Assembly: GCA_041743655.1 (NCBI GenBank)
Contig: JBGTMJ010000018.1
Span: 1 to 64,000 of the forward strand
Reading direction: 5' to 3'
Origin: JARIHD01 sp041743655
Lineage (GTDB): Bacteria; Patescibacteriota; Saccharimonadia; Saccharimonadales; UBA4665
Length of the DNA stretch: 64,000 bases
Shown: positions 24,977 to 34,580 of the stretch, one piece after another
Position numbering within the stretch: position 1 is the first letter of the stretch
How the letters are laid out: the number at the start of each line of letters is the position of its first letter
The notes under the pieces: model-generated
Databases searched by the model: none
The model's input: the letters and a program-made list of their open reading frames with translations, nothing else
Told to the model about the DNA's origin: nothing
Program-made: the position numbers and the translations under genes

Positions 24977-26419
24977 ATGAAAAATAATGCTTCCCTGATA
25001 TATAGCCTTGCTTTGGTGGTGGGAGACTTATTTGCTTTGGTGGCTGCAGGAATTGTAGCGTACATCTTGCGCGTCAAGTTACAGATAGGCGTAGATGACC
25101 GAACACTGCCTCCGATAAATAGCATTACCTATATCAAGCTGTTTTCGTCAATGCTACCGTTTTGTATCTTTATATTTGCCCTGCTCGGTTTGTACAACAA
25201 CAGTATTTACGAGAAACGTTTTACGGAACTTAACCGCCTTTTTATTGGCACGTTCATCGGACTACTTTTTGCCGTGTTTTGGAACTTCCTTGCCAGTGAA
25301 CCTATATTTCCTGCCCGGCTTATTCCGATCTACGCATTCGGATTTGGATTTGTCTTTCTGGTCGTCTTGCGTAATTTGGCACGTCTTATACGCACACAAC
25401 TTTTTTCTTATGAAATAGGCCTTACTAAAGTACTGCTCATAGGCAATACTGATATGACCAGTGAAGTCGTGGATTGGCTGGCAGACAGCAGACGGTCAGG
25501 CTACAAAATAGTTGGAGTTGTCGGTCAGAAGCGGACAATAGGCAACCGAGATATTCCTACCTATCCTTCATTCCAACAATTCCTGAAAGAAAGAAACGAG
25601 GAGTTCCACGGTATAATCCAGACTGAACTTTTCGTCGACGAAGCAAAAAATGCTGAGATATTAACGTACGCGCAGCAGCAGCATGCCAGCTATCGTTTCG
25701 TTCCAACCAACACCGGTCTATTTGTGGGCAATCTGGAAGTAGAGCTATTCCGTTCCTCGCTGCCGGTTATCACCATCCATCAGACAGCTTTGTTCGGTTG
25801 GGGAAGAATTGTCAAACGTATTACCGACCTGCTTTTCGGCAGCTTGCTACTGCTGATTGCTCTGCCGATGATGGTGTTTATAGCTGTAGTTATAAAATTA
25901 TCTGGTGGTGGATCGATCTTTTTTCGACAAATGCGGCTCACCCGCTTCAATCAAACCTTCAAAGTCTTTAAGTTCCACACGCAATATGCTAAATACGATG
26001 GCACCACTCCAGAGGAGGCCTTTACAATGATGGGCAGACCAGAACTGGCACAAGAGTATCGAGAGAACGGTGATTTCCTTGCCAATGACCCACGTATCAC
26101 TCCCGTAGGCAAATTCTTACGAGCTACCAGCCTCGATGAATGGCCACAGCTTATCAATGTTCTCAAGGGCGACATTAGTATTGTCGGGCCAAGGGCACTC
26201 ATACCTCAAGAGTTGGAGACATATCAGAAACGCCACACCATATTAAGCGTTAAATCTGGTATAACGGGATTGGCGCAAGTCTCTGGAAGGCGGGATATAA
26301 GCTTTGAGGAACGGCGAACGTTAGATCTTTATTATGTACAAAACTGGAGTTTGTGGCTGGATTTGACTGTTATGGCCAAGACCGTCCGTGCCATTATGGG
26401 GCGGGCAGGGGCAAGATAA
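24977..26419 (+). CDS. undecaprenyl-phosphate sugar phosphotransferase (WbaP/PHPT type)
   Basis: A 480-residue membrane enzyme that starts glycan assembly by moving a sugar-1-phosphate from a nucleotide sugar onto undecaprenyl phosphate. It has four N-terminal membrane helices, a central Rossmann-like domain (KVLLIGNTD) and the C-terminal bacterial sugar-transferase domain with KRITDLLFGSLLLL, DPRITPVGKFLRATSLDEWP, GDISIVGPRAL and SGITGLAQVSGR. The final TAA overlaps the next ATG by one base (TAATG). The sugar used cannot be told. Confidence 0.92.
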   Translation: MKNNASLIYSLALVVGDLFALVAAGIVAYILRVKLQIGVDDRTLPPINSITYIKLFSSMLPFCIFIFALLGLYNNSIYEKRFTELNRLFIGTFIGLLFAVFWNFLASEPIFPARLIPIYAFGFGFVFLVVLRNLARLIRTQLFSYEIGLTKVLLIGNTDMTSEVVDWLADSRRSGYKIVGVVGQKRTIGNRDIPTYPSFQQFLKERNEEFHGIIQTELFVDEAKNAEILTYAQQQHASYRFVPTNTGLFVGNLEVELFRSSLPVITIHQTALFGWGRIVKRITDLLFGSLLLLIALPMMVFIAVVIKLSGGGSIFFRQMRLTRFNQTFKVFKFHTQYAKYDGTTPEEAFTMMGRPELAQEYRENGDFLANDPRITPVGKFLRATSLDEWPQLINVLKGDISIVGPRALIPQELETYQKRHTILSVKSGITGLAQVSGRRDISFEERRTLDLYYVQNWSLWLDLTVMAKTVRAIMGRAGAR

Positions 26420-27522
26420 TGGCCACGAAGCGTCCGGGCTTAAAAGTAGCCATTGTCCACGATTGGCTTGTTAGCGGAGGAGCAGAACAAGTGGTGCTTG
26501 CCTTGCATCAAATGTTTCCCAACGCGCCTATCTACACATCATATTCCACTGACGAGTGGCGCACTAAGCTGGACAACAAGGTCATAACCGGCATGCTTCA
26601 GCATTTGCCCTTCTCTACATTGCGCAAATTCATACCTTTTTTACGTATATGGTGGTTTTTGCGCCTCAAGTTTGACGGCTATGACTTGGTAATCAGCAGC
26701 TCTGGCGCGGAAGCCAAAGGTATACGGGTGCCTAAAGGCACAGTACATATCAACTACTGCCATGCGCCAACCCACTATTACTGGAGTCGTTACGATGAGT
26801 ATATGGCACATCCGGGTTTTGGTTTTTTTGACCCGCTTGCCCGTTTGGGGTTACGCGTACTTGTCGGACCGCTGCGCAGTTGGGACTTGCAGGCTGCTAA
26901 ACGCCCCGATGTCATGATCGCCAACTCCACACATATACAGCGGTCTATTAAGAAATATTATGGCCGGGAGTCGTCAGTGATATTCCCACCCGTTGACATA
27001 GAGCGCTTCGCCCAGACGGGCGGTACGCAGAGGGATGGTTATGTAGTTGCCGGCAGGCAGACGCCCTATAAACGGATTGATTTAGCCGTGCAAGCTGCTA
27101 CCAGGCTTAATGTAGCCCTCAAAGTTATAGGCAGGGGATCTGACCACGCCAGGCTGGCTTCAATGGCTGGCCCGTCGGTGACATTTCTGGAGCATGTTTC
27201 CGATGCCGAAATGCCCAAATATTTTGCGGGAGCTAAGGCATTTTTGTTTCCAGGGCTTGACGATTTTGGTATTGTTGCCGTCGAGGCGTTGGCCGCCGGT
27301 ACGCCAGTAATAGCATATCAGGCTGGCGGCTCGCTGGATTACGTGGAGCCACATAAAACAGGGATATTTTTTGACGAACAAACTGTTGATGCACTCTGTG
27401 GCGCCCTAGAAGAGTTTGAGCACGCATCGTTCGATTCTACCTATATCAGGCAGTACGCCGAACGTTTCACGCCCGATATGTTCACCCAAAAATTGACAAA
27501 ACTAATTAAAAATGTACTATGA
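26419..27522 (+). CDS. GT4-family glycosyltransferase
   Basis: A 367-residue GT-B enzyme. It opens with KVAIVHDWLVSGGAEQVV (acceptor-side Gly-rich loop) and has VVAGRQTPYKRIDLAVQAA and the E-x7-E motif region GLDDFGIVAVEALAAGTPVI, which binds the nucleotide sugar. Translation is coupled to the upstream sugar transferase by the TAATG overlap, so it probably adds the second sugar to the lipid-linked glycan. Donor unknown. Confidence 0.9.
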   Translation: MATKRPGLKVAIVHDWLVSGGAEQVVLALHQMFPNAPIYTSYSTDEWRTKLDNKVITGMLQHLPFSTLRKFIPFLRIWWFLRLKFDGYDLVISSSGAEAKGIRVPKGTVHINYCHAPTHYYWSRYDEYMAHPGFGFFDPLARLGLRVLVGPLRSWDLQAAKRPDVMIANSTHIQRSIKKYYGRESSVIFPPVDIERFAQTGGTQRDGYVVAGRQTPYKRIDLAVQAATRLNVALKVIGRGSDHARLASMAGPSVTFLEHVSDAEMPKYFAGAKAFLFPGLDDFGIVAVEALAAGTPVIAYQAGGSLDYVEPHKTGIFFDEQTVDALCGALEEFEHASFDSTYIRQYAERFTPDMFTQKLTKLIKNVL

Positions 27523-27545
27523 TATCATTCACGGAGAGCTTTTAA

Positions 27546-29387
27546 ATGTGCGGCATCGTAGGATACATTGGCGATAAACATAACGGCGTACAAGTAGTAC
27601 TTGACGGGCTCCAGGCCTTAGAATATCGGGGCTACGATTCTGCAGGAGTCGCGTATATTGACAACAAACGGGTGGCCCATGTAGCAAAGCAACTAGGACA
27701 AGTTGCAAACGTGCGGGCAAGGCTATCTAACTCTTCGAAAACAAAGAGTGCCTTAGCAATAGGGCACACCCGGTGGGCGACACATGGATCCCCCAGTATT
27801 AAGAATGCCCATCCCCACTTCAACGCGGATAAAACCATATATGTAGTCCACAACGGTATTATCGAGAATTGCGCTTTGCTTAAAGACAAGCTTCAGAAGG
27901 CCGGCTATAGATTCATATCTCAGACTGATACTGAAGTGATCCCTCATCTGATTGACTTTCACTACAAACAGACAAAGAATTTGAGAAAAGCTTTCGAGAT
28001 CGCTCTGGAAGAACTTGAGGGAGCATATGCCATAGCTGCGTTTGCTACGCATGAGCCAGAGACGCTACTAGCCGCCCGCCTCTCAAGCCCCCTCGTAGTA
28101 GGGATAGGCGATAGCGAATACTTTATAGCTTCTGACCCATCGGCGATCATGGAGCACACAAAAGAAGTAATCTACTTGGAAGATTACGAAATGGCTGTGC
28201 TCACTCCAAATAAGCATTCAATTAAAAATATCCGGCAATCAAAAGAGATTGACCGTAAAAGCGAAACGCTCACGTTTGACACCTCTGGCGTAGGAAAAGG
28301 CAAATTTGCACACTACATGCTTAAGGAGATGTTTGAAACGCCTGACGCCATCCGGACTGCAACGCGCGGCAGAATCCGCTTGGAAGATTTAACTGTCAAG
28401 CTTGGGGGCTTAGGCGATGTGCGGCAGCAACTCAACCACATTGAGCGCATTATCGTTGTAGCGTGCGGAACCTCATATTACGCTGGTCTGGTTGGCGAGT
28501 ACCTTATCGAGGAAATCGCAGGCATACCGGTAGAGGTACAGTTGGCTTCGGAATTCAAATATCGTGACGAACCGCTAACTCGCAGTACGGCAATTCTGGC
28601 GCTCTCCCAGTCCGGTGAGACTGCCGATACTATAGCTGCACTTAAAAAGGTAGAAGACTACGGCATATTGCGCCTGGGCGTCGTTAACGCCGTTGGCTCT
28701 ACTATTGCCAGGCTTACCGACGCTGGTGTGTATTTGCACGCCGGTCCAGAACAAGCCGTGGCCTCAACCAAAGCTTTTATGGCGCAGGTTACTGTTCTGA
28801 CACTCATAGCTTTAGAATTGAGCCAGAATACCGCACCGACAAAATTGTTTAAACCGCTCTTGGGCGAACTTGCCAGTCTACCTGAAAAAGCAACGCTGAT
28901 ACTCCAGGACATCGCAACTATCCATAACCTGGCAAAGAAATACGCCAATTATCGGGACTTCCTGTACATCGGCCGCCGCTACGGATATCCTTGCGCGCTT
29001 GAAGGTGCGCTTAAGCTGAAAGAGGTCTCTTATATACACGCCGAAGGCTATGCTGCCGGCGAAACAAAACATGGGCCGCTGGCCATGATAGATCCTAATT
29101 TCCCGACCTTTGCCATCGCCTGTGATTCGCCTTTGCTGGAAAAAACCTACTCGACTATAGAGGAGATTCGTGCCCGGCGTGGGCCGGTTATCGCGATAGC
29201 TACCCAGGGCAACGAGCACATCAAGAAGCTAGCCAACGACGTCATTTATATCCCTAAGACACTTGAACAAACCCAGCCTCAACTCGTAGCTCTCGTAGAA
29301 CAGCTTTTCGCCTACTATGTGGCGGTCGAGAAAGGCTTGAACGTAGACCGGCCACGCAACCTGGCAAAATCGGTTACCGTAGAATAA
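27546..29387 (+). CDS. glmS: glutamine-fructose-6-phosphate aminotransferase (isomerizing)
   Basis: A 613-residue enzyme making glucosamine-6-phosphate from fructose-6-phosphate and glutamine, the entry to UDP-GlcNAc. The N-terminal glutaminase domain begins MCGIVGYIG with catalytic Cys2, and has GHTRWATHG and HNGIIEN. Two SIS isomerase domains follow (VVACGTSYYAGL, LSQSGETADT; GRRYGYPCALEGALKLKE), and it ends LAKSVTVE, the canonical C-terminus. Full length. GGAGAG precedes the ATG by about 7 nt. No glmS ribozyme-like leader is possible in the 23-nt gap. Confidence 0.97.
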   Translation: MCGIVGYIGDKHNGVQVVLDGLQALEYRGYDSAGVAYIDNKRVAHVAKQLGQVANVRARLSNSSKTKSALAIGHTRWATHGSPSIKNAHPHFNADKTIYVVHNGIIENCALLKDKLQKAGYRFISQTDTEVIPHLIDFHYKQTKNLRKAFEIALEELEGAYAIAAFATHEPETLLAARLSSPLVVGIGDSEYFIASDPSAIMEHTKEVIYLEDYEMAVLTPNKHSIKNIRQSKEIDRKSETLTFDTSGVGKGKFAHYMLKEMFETPDAIRTATRGRIRLEDLTVKLGGLGDVRQQLNHIERIIVVACGTSYYAGLVGEYLIEEIAGIPVEVQLASEFKYRDEPLTRSTAILALSQSGETADTIAALKKVEDYGILRLGVVNAVGSTIARLTDAGVYLHAGPEQAVASTKAFMAQVTVLTLIALELSQNTAPTKLFKPLLGELASLPEKATLILQDIATIHNLAKKYANYRDFLYIGRRYGYPCALEGALKLKEVSYIHAEGYAAGETKHGPLAMIDPNFPTFAIACDSPLLEKTYSTIEEIRARRGPVIAIATQGNEHIKKLANDVIYIPKTLEQTQPQLVALVEQLFAYYVAVEKGLNVDRPRNLAKSVTVE

Positions 29388-29421
29388 GGGGTTATGTCGA
29401 TAACGCAAGGCTTGCTGCCAG

Positions 29422-30504
29422 CTAGAGATATTCGCTCTCGCTCTTTTGAGCTAGTAAACCTTGTATATCCTTGATTTTTTCAATTTTGTCCTTTGGTATT
29501 ACCAATAATACATCGTCTGTATCGACGATCACCAAATCTTCAACTCCTGCGACTGCTATAAGTTTCTGTTTGCTGCTCGTCTTAATAAGTGAACCTGTTG
29601 TCTCAACAGCCACTACATTACCGTCAGTGTAGTTTCCAATGCCGTCGCCATCTATAAAGAACTCGTACACTGAACCCCAGGTACCGATATCCGCCCATTT
29701 GTATGGCAACAGAACTATACGCCCTTCTTTCATGACGTGTTTGGTTACTTCCTCAGTCGCACCCTTCTCCATACTTTCGTATATCTCTTCGATAACCGCA
29801 TCCTCGCCAGGCTTATCGATGGCCTCTTTAATTCTCATGAGCGCCTCGTACCAGTCAGGCCGGTGCTTCTTATAGGCATCTAGCATAAGTTCCGGATACC
29901 AGCATGAATGATTGCAGTGGGTCACAATATGATAGTTTTCGATCAGCTCCTTGGTCTCACGATAGCTGGATCTCCGGCCTAAGAACTCTTCTACTTCAAA
30001 TACGTCTTGGCCATCATGAGCCACTTCTTCACCAAGTTGTAGATAATCCACACCCATGTCCGGTGCAGTTGCCTTAATGCCACCAGAAATATATTTTTTG
30101 TCCCTTTTTACGAGTTTGCCGACATCGTCAATCATCTGCAAAAAAGCTTCTTCTGGCTTGCGGACACAGTCGGCCTGCACTAAAAAGAAAGGTTCATTGG
30201 GATGTATAACACTGAGCCGTAAAAATGCCAAGCCCTCGCCTGGACCACGGTCTTTAGCAACATCCGGCTCAACAATGTAGTTCTTAAGTGGTATCTTAGG
30301 GGACTGTTCGGAAATATATTTTATAAACTTGCGTTTGGTAGAAACAAATATATCTTCGGGGGCAAACTTTTTGAGTAACGTAGTAATCGTATACGTATAG
30401 AGTGACGCGTCCCCAACAATAGATTGGAATTGCTTAGGCTTATTCTTACGAGAGTAAGGCCATAGCTTCGTCCCCTGTCCACCCGCCGTAACTATTATTT
30501 TCAT
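29422..30504 (-). CDS. manC: mannose-1-phosphate guanylyltransferase
   Basis: A 360-residue nucleotidyltransferase that makes GDP-mannose. The signature is GGQGTKLWPYSRKNKPKQF, with Lys in place of the usual Arg in GTRLWP. Other motifs are FVSTKRKF, VQADCVRKPE and DIGTWGSVYEF. The type II isomerase domain of bifunctional ManC is missing. The usual NTAPA element is replaced by DRGPGEG. With the phosphomannomutase across the gap it supplies GDP-mannose. An extended -10 (TGT plus TATGAT, 30590-30598, minus) lies upstream and GGAG precedes the ATG. Confidence 0.85.
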   Translation of the reverse strand: MKIIVTAGGQGTKLWPYSRKNKPKQFQSIVGDASLYTYTITTLLKKFAPEDIFVSTKRKFIKYISEQSPKIPLKNYIVEPDVAKDRGPGEGLAFLRLSVIHPNEPFFLVQADCVRKPEEAFLQMIDDVGKLVKRDKKYISGGIKATAPDMGVDYLQLGEEVAHDGQDVFEVEEFLGRRSSYRETKELIENYHIVTHCNHSCWYPELMLDAYKKHRPDWYEALMRIKEAIDKPGEDAVIEEIYESMEKGATEEVTKHVMKEGRIVLLPYKWADIGTWGSVYEFFIDGDGIGNYTDGNVVAVETTGSLIKTSSKQKLIAVAGVEDLVIVDTDDVLLVIPKDKIEKIKDIQGLLAQKSESEYL

Positions 30505-30732
30505 TACTACTCCTACTCACCACCCCCTGTTAATTAGTGTTGTACGCTGCTTGTTGTTCGGCCATCAATAAACGGCAACCTTCATGCGTATCATAACACT
30601 TGTTTCGCACTAAAACAGATAGTTGTAGTAATGACATACTAGAAAACTAGCCTGCAATAGTATTATTACATTGTATGTTCCGCTTGTTTTGTGGCATAGA
30701 TGGTTTTACTGCTTAATTACCAGGAGGCTCCC
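30505..30732. other. intergenic region between divergent GDP-mannose genes
   Basis: The 228-nt AT-rich gap has stops in all frames and no gene. It holds an extended -10 element for the leftward manC gene (30590-30598, minus) and the AGGAGG ribosome binding site (30722-30727) of the rightward gene. I see no clear rightward promoter. Confidence 0.5.
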
Positions 30733-32085
30733 ATGGATGTGTTGTTCAATATATTTAAATCCTATGATGTTCGGGGCAAAGTTGGTAGCGAATTAACTGA
30801 AGATGTAGCCGAGAGAATTGGACGCGCTATGGCACAATGGTTACCTAATAAAGGGATCGTAGCCGTAGGCCGGGACATGCGACCAGACTCTGCGGCACTA
30901 ACTAAGGCTATGATAAAAGGCCTTAACGCCGGCGGACGCAACGTATATGACATTGGTCTGGTAACCTCTGACATGATCTACTTCGCTGTGGGCAAATACG
31001 ATTTAGCTGGCGGTGTCATGGTTACAGCCAGTCACAACCCTGGTGAATATAATGGCATTAAGCTTTGCCGCGAAAAAGCTAAGCCCATTGGGTTAGAAAG
31101 CGGCCTAGGTCTGGCTGATATCCGTGACATAGTCATCAAAAACGACTTTGCAGATGCAGCTATCCCGGGGAGAACCGAACCGTTGGAGACCGCTACAGGC
31201 TGGATAGAACATGTCTTAAGTTTCGTAGATATGAGTAAGCTCACACCCCTCAAACTAGCAGTTGATACTGGTAACGGGATGGCCGGTGCTGTCTTTCCCC
31301 TTCTGGAAAAACATGTACCCTGGCAGATAACCAGACTGTACTTCGAACTTGACGGGACGTTTCCGAACCACGAAGCTAACCCCTTAAAGTTTGAGACTTT
31401 GGCTGATCTCATACAAACAGTTCGCGAGAAAGGGTTAGACGGCGGCGTGGCCTTTGACGGTGACGGTGACCGTGCTTTCCTGGTTGACGAAACCGGAACT
31501 GTTCTAACTGGCGGTGTTATGTCCGCCATGATGAGTGAGTATTTCCTGGATAAGTTTCCAAGCAGCAGCATAGTCTACGATGCCCGCAATAGTCGTTCCG
31601 TCCGCGAGGTAATCGAGGAGAAGGGCGGCAAAGCTGTGCGGGCACTGGTTGGACACTCCAACATCAAGAACTCTATGCGCGAAGCAGATGCGCCATTTGG
31701 GGGTGAAGCCTCCGGACACTTCTATTTCCGTGACAACTGGTACGCCGACTCTGGGCTTATTGGTGTAGTTATAGGCCTGTATGTTGCGACCCTGGTTGGC
31801 AAAAAACTTTCGGAGTTACGCAAACAATACACCCGCTATGTAGCTATCCCTGAGACTAATTTCGAAGTAATTGACAAGGTAGCTGCAATCGAGCGTATCG
31901 CCCAGGAGTTTACAGACGGCGAACAAGACAGGTTTGACGGATTGACCATAAGCTACCCAGACAAATGGTTCAATGTACGGGCAAGCAATACCGAGCCCGT
32001 CTTGCGGCTTAACACAGAAGCGAAAAACCAGGAAGATCTAGAACAGCTTGTTGCGAAAGTCACAAAATTGATTGCTACTTCTTAA
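30733..32085 (+). CDS. manB: phosphomannomutase/phosphoglucomutase
   Basis: A 450-residue alpha-D-phosphohexomutase. The phosphoserine loop is VTASHNPGEYNGIK, the Mg2+ loop is DGDGDRAF, the sugar-binding loop is GEASGHFYF and the phosphate-binding loop is VRASNTEPVLRL. It interconverts mannose or glucose 6- and 1-phosphates for GDP-mannose or dTDP-glucose synthesis. Start 30733 is set by AGGAGG 5 nt upstream, rather than the in-frame ATG at 30700. Confidence 0.93.
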   Translation: MDVLFNIFKSYDVRGKVGSELTEDVAERIGRAMAQWLPNKGIVAVGRDMRPDSAALTKAMIKGLNAGGRNVYDIGLVTSDMIYFAVGKYDLAGGVMVTASHNPGEYNGIKLCREKAKPIGLESGLGLADIRDIVIKNDFADAAIPGRTEPLETATGWIEHVLSFVDMSKLTPLKLAVDTGNGMAGAVFPLLEKHVPWQITRLYFELDGTFPNHEANPLKFETLADLIQTVREKGLDGGVAFDGDGDRAFLVDETGTVLTGGVMSAMMSEYFLDKFPSSSIVYDARNSRSVREVIEEKGGKAVRALVGHSNIKNSMREADAPFGGEASGHFYFRDNWYADSGLIGVVIGLYVATLVGKKLSELRKQYTRYVAIPETNFEVIDKVAAIERIAQEFTDGEQDRFDGLTISYPDKWFNVRASNTEPVLRLNTEAKNQEDLEQLVAKVTKLIATS

Positions 32086-32099
32086 ATTTGGACGAGTGT

Positions 32100-32105
32100 T
32101 ATACT
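32100..32105 (+). promoter_or_regulatory. -10 box of a probable leaderless promoter for the rhamnose operon
   Basis: TATACT lies 9 nt before the ATG at 32115 and 15 nt after the stop of the mutase gene, so rfbBCDA can be expressed separately. No ribosome binding site precedes rfbB. Confidence 0.45.
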
Positions 32106-32114
32106 GAAGTACAT

Positions 32115-33113
32115 ATGACAAAATTGCTTGTTACTGGTGGCGCAGGGTTTATCGGGGCAAACTTTGTGCACTACACCATCAAGAACCATCCTGATTATGA
32201 GGTGACTGTCATCGATAAGCTCACGTACGCTGGCGACAAGGCAAACCTTAGTCCCGTAGCTGATAAAATCAATTTTGTACAAGGGGATATCTGCGACAAG
32301 GAACTCATAGACAAGCTAGTCGGTGATGTTGACATCGTTGTGCACTTTGCAGCCGAATCACATAACGATAATTCATTGCGTAACCCATGGCCGTTCATAC
32401 AAACCAACCTTGTTGGCACGGCCACCATCCTTGAAGCGGTTCGCGAACACGGTAAACGCCTCCATCATATCTCAACTGACGAAGTCTATGGCGACTTAGA
32501 ACTTGACGACCCAGCCAAGTTTACTGAAGAGACACCATATCACCCCTCCAGCCCCTATTCCAGCACCAAAGCTGGTTCCGACCTGCTGGTAAAGGCCTGG
32601 GTTCGTTCTTTTGGTGTTAAGGCAACATTGAGTAATTGTTCTAATAATTACGGACCTTATCAGCACATCGAGAAATTTATACCCCGACAGGTCACGAACA
32701 TACTCTCGCACATACGCCCGAAACTGTATGGTACCGGCGAGCAAGTACGCGACTGGATACATGTGGATGACCACAACTCTGCCGTACATACAATCCTCGA
32801 CAAAGGGAGAACCGGAGAACTCTACCTTATTGGAGCTAACGGCGAACAAAACAACAAAGCGATTGTCGAAACCATTCTTGAGCTTATGGGCCAACCAGCA
32901 GACGCATACGACCATGTGAATGACCGTCCCGGACACGACCTGCGTTATGCGATTGATGCCACCAAATTGAGCACCGAACTTGGCTGGAAGCCAAGATATA
33001 CCAATTTGAAGCAAGGTCTTGAGGCTACTATCGATTGGTATCGGAATAACGAGGCATGGTGGAAACCACAAAAAGAAACTGTTGAAGCTGCCTATGCAAA
33101 GCAGGGTCAATAA
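32115..33113 (+). CDS. rfbB: dTDP-glucose 4,6-dehydratase
   Basis: A 332-residue extended SDR enzyme, second step of dTDP-L-rhamnose synthesis. It has the NAD-binding motif TGGAGFIGANF, the catalytic STDEVYG (Asp-Glu pair) and YSSTKAGSD (Tyr and Lys). RDWIHVDDH and DRPGHDLRYAID are the conserved substrate-binding elements. Start 32115 is used because the protein then begins directly before the Rossmann strand (MTKLLVTGG) and a -10 box sits 9 nt upstream; the frame extends to 32088. First of four clustered rfb genes. Confidence 0.96.
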   Translation: MTKLLVTGGAGFIGANFVHYTIKNHPDYEVTVIDKLTYAGDKANLSPVADKINFVQGDICDKELIDKLVGDVDIVVHFAAESHNDNSLRNPWPFIQTNLVGTATILEAVREHGKRLHHISTDEVYGDLELDDPAKFTEETPYHPSSPYSSTKAGSDLLVKAWVRSFGVKATLSNCSNNYGPYQHIEKFIPRQVTNILSHIRPKLYGTGEQVRDWIHVDDHNSAVHTILDKGRTGELYLIGANGEQNNKAIVETILELMGQPADAYDHVNDRPGHDLRYAIDATKLSTELGWKPRYTNLKQGLEATIDWYRNNEAWWKPQKETVEAAYAKQGQ

Positions 33114-33130
33114 AGGAAGGATTTTACACT

Positions 33131-33700
33131 ATGAGCGTACCAACTACTGAATTTACTCCCCATCCAACCGAAATACCAGGTCTACTGATTTTTGACGTTA
33201 CTGATGTGGGTGACGATCGTGGTTACTTCCAGGAGAAATATCAAAAAGCCAAGTTGGTAAAGGCAGGTATGCCTCAGAGCTTTGATGTAGTACAGAACAG
33301 CTTATCATATAACAAAGAAGCTGGCGTTACTCGTGGGTTTCATGCCGAGCCTTGGGACAAATACATATCAGTAGTAATGGGGAAAGTTTTTGCCGCATAT
33401 GTAGACCTGCGTTTAGGTGATACGTTCGGTAAAGTTGTAACAACCGAGATTACCCCCAATAATGCAGTATTTCTGCCCCAAGGAGTAGGCAACTCATTCC
33501 AAACACTTGAACCAAATACCTATTATCTTTATAGCGTCAACGCCCATTGGAGTGCTGACAATTACGCTAAATACTTATCCGTCAACTTGGCCGACCCAGA
33601 TGCTCATGTCGAGTGGCCAATCCCCTTAAACCAAGCCATCATGTCCGACCGGGACCGCAACCATCCCCGAATAAAAGACGTCAAACCATTGGAGGTTTAA
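33131..33700 (+). CDS. rfbC: dTDP-4-dehydrorhamnose 3,5-epimerase
   Basis: A 189-residue cupin-fold epimerase. Typical motifs are DDRGYFQEKY, RGFHAEPWDKYISVVMGKVF (catalytic His) and FLPQGVGNSFQTLE. AAGGAAGG lies upstream of the ATG and rfbB ends 17 nt before. It converts dTDP-4-keto-6-deoxyglucose to the rhamno form, third step of the pathway. Confidence 0.93.
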   Translation: MSVPTTEFTPHPTEIPGLLIFDVTDVGDDRGYFQEKYQKAKLVKAGMPQSFDVVQNSLSYNKEAGVTRGFHAEPWDKYISVVMGKVFAAYVDLRLGDTFGKVVTTEITPNNAVFLPQGVGNSFQTLEPNTYYLYSVNAHWSADNYAKYLSVNLADPDAHVEWPIPLNQAIMSDRDRNHPRIKDVKPLEV

Positions 33701-33704
33701 AAGT

Positions 33705-34580
33705 ATGGATACTTCTCGTTTCTTGATTGTCGGTGCCTATGGCCAGCTCGGGAAAGCGTTGCAGGCTAAGTACCCCGATGCTATTGCCGCAGACCGCGAC
33801 ACTTTCGATATGACTGACCAGAAAATGCTACGCAGCTATGACTGGTCCAAGATTGATACTATCCTTAATGCTGCTGCTTTCACGAATGTCGATGGAGCCG
33901 AGACATCCGAGGGACGCAAAGCAGCCTGGGAGATTAACGCACATGCTATAGGCTCGTTGGCTATTATTGCTGCCGAACATAACTTAACACTTGTGCACAT
34001 ATCAAGCGACTACGTCTTCGACGGCAGCAAGGCACCACATAGTGAAGAAGAAGCTTTTACTCCATTAAACATGTATGGCAAGACCAAAGCGGCAGGTGAT
34101 ATTGCGGCGACTATTGCCCCTAAACACTACATACTCCGTACCTCATGGGTGATTGGTGATGGCCCTAACTTTGTCCGGGCCATGATAGACCGGGCTGGTA
34201 AGAATATTTCTCCCACAGTTGTAGCTGACCAGGTAGGCCGTCTCACTTTTGTAGGCACACTTGTCGATGCCATCGATCACCTGTTACGAAACAAGCCAGG
34301 GTACGGTACATACAACGTTAGCAATGATGGTGAGCCGGCAAGCTGGGCCGCGATAACCCGCACTATTTTTAAAGAGCTGGGCCACGATGACCTCGCTGTT
34401 ACCGACACGACCACGGCAGAATATTTTGTAACCAGACCTGCCGCCGCGCCACGTCCGCTGAAAAGTGTTCTAGACCTTAACAAAATCAAAGCAACTGGCC
34501 TCCAACTACGTGATTGGCGAGATGATTTACACGATTATATTAAAGCAGAAACAGCCAAGCCAAAGGAACAAGAGTCATGA
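33705..34580 (+). CDS. rfbD: dTDP-4-dehydrorhamnose reductase
   Basis: A 291-residue SDR enzyme catalysing the last step to dTDP-L-rhamnose. It has GAYGQLGKAL, ILNAAAFTNVDGAE, SSDYVFDG and the catalytic YGKTKAAGD (Tyr/Lys). It starts 4 nt after rfbC, with AGGTT-type sequence just upstream, and its TGA overlaps rfbA's ATG (ATGA). Confidence 0.94.
   Translation: MDTSRFLIVGAYGQLGKALQAKYPDAIAADRDTFDMTDQKMLRSYDWSKIDTILNAAAFTNVDGAETSEGRKAAWEINAHAIGSLAIIAAEHNLTLVHISSDYVFDGSKAPHSEEEAFTPLNMYGKTKAAGDIAATIAPKHYILRTSWVIGDGPNFVRAMIDRAGKNISPTVVADQVGRLTFVGTLVDAIDHLLRNKPGYGTYNVSNDGEPASWAAITRTIFKELGHDDLAVTDTTTAEYFVTRPAAAPRPLKSVLDLNKIKATGLQLRDWRDDLHDYIKAETAKPKEQES

Noticed and set aside
27523..27545. glmS ribozyme upstream of glmS
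   Set aside because: Only 23 nt separate glmS from the preceding gene, far too little for the ribozyme.
32496..33110. 204-codon minus-strand frame opposite rfbB
   Set aside because: Antisense to a fully conserved rfbB; composition is not protein-like.
4795..34580. Alternative genetic code (UGA as Gly, as in some CPR lineages)
   Set aside because: TGA serves as a natural stop in tightly overlapping genes (4795-4798, 34577-34580) and at 61149-61151, and conserved genes contain no internal TGA.
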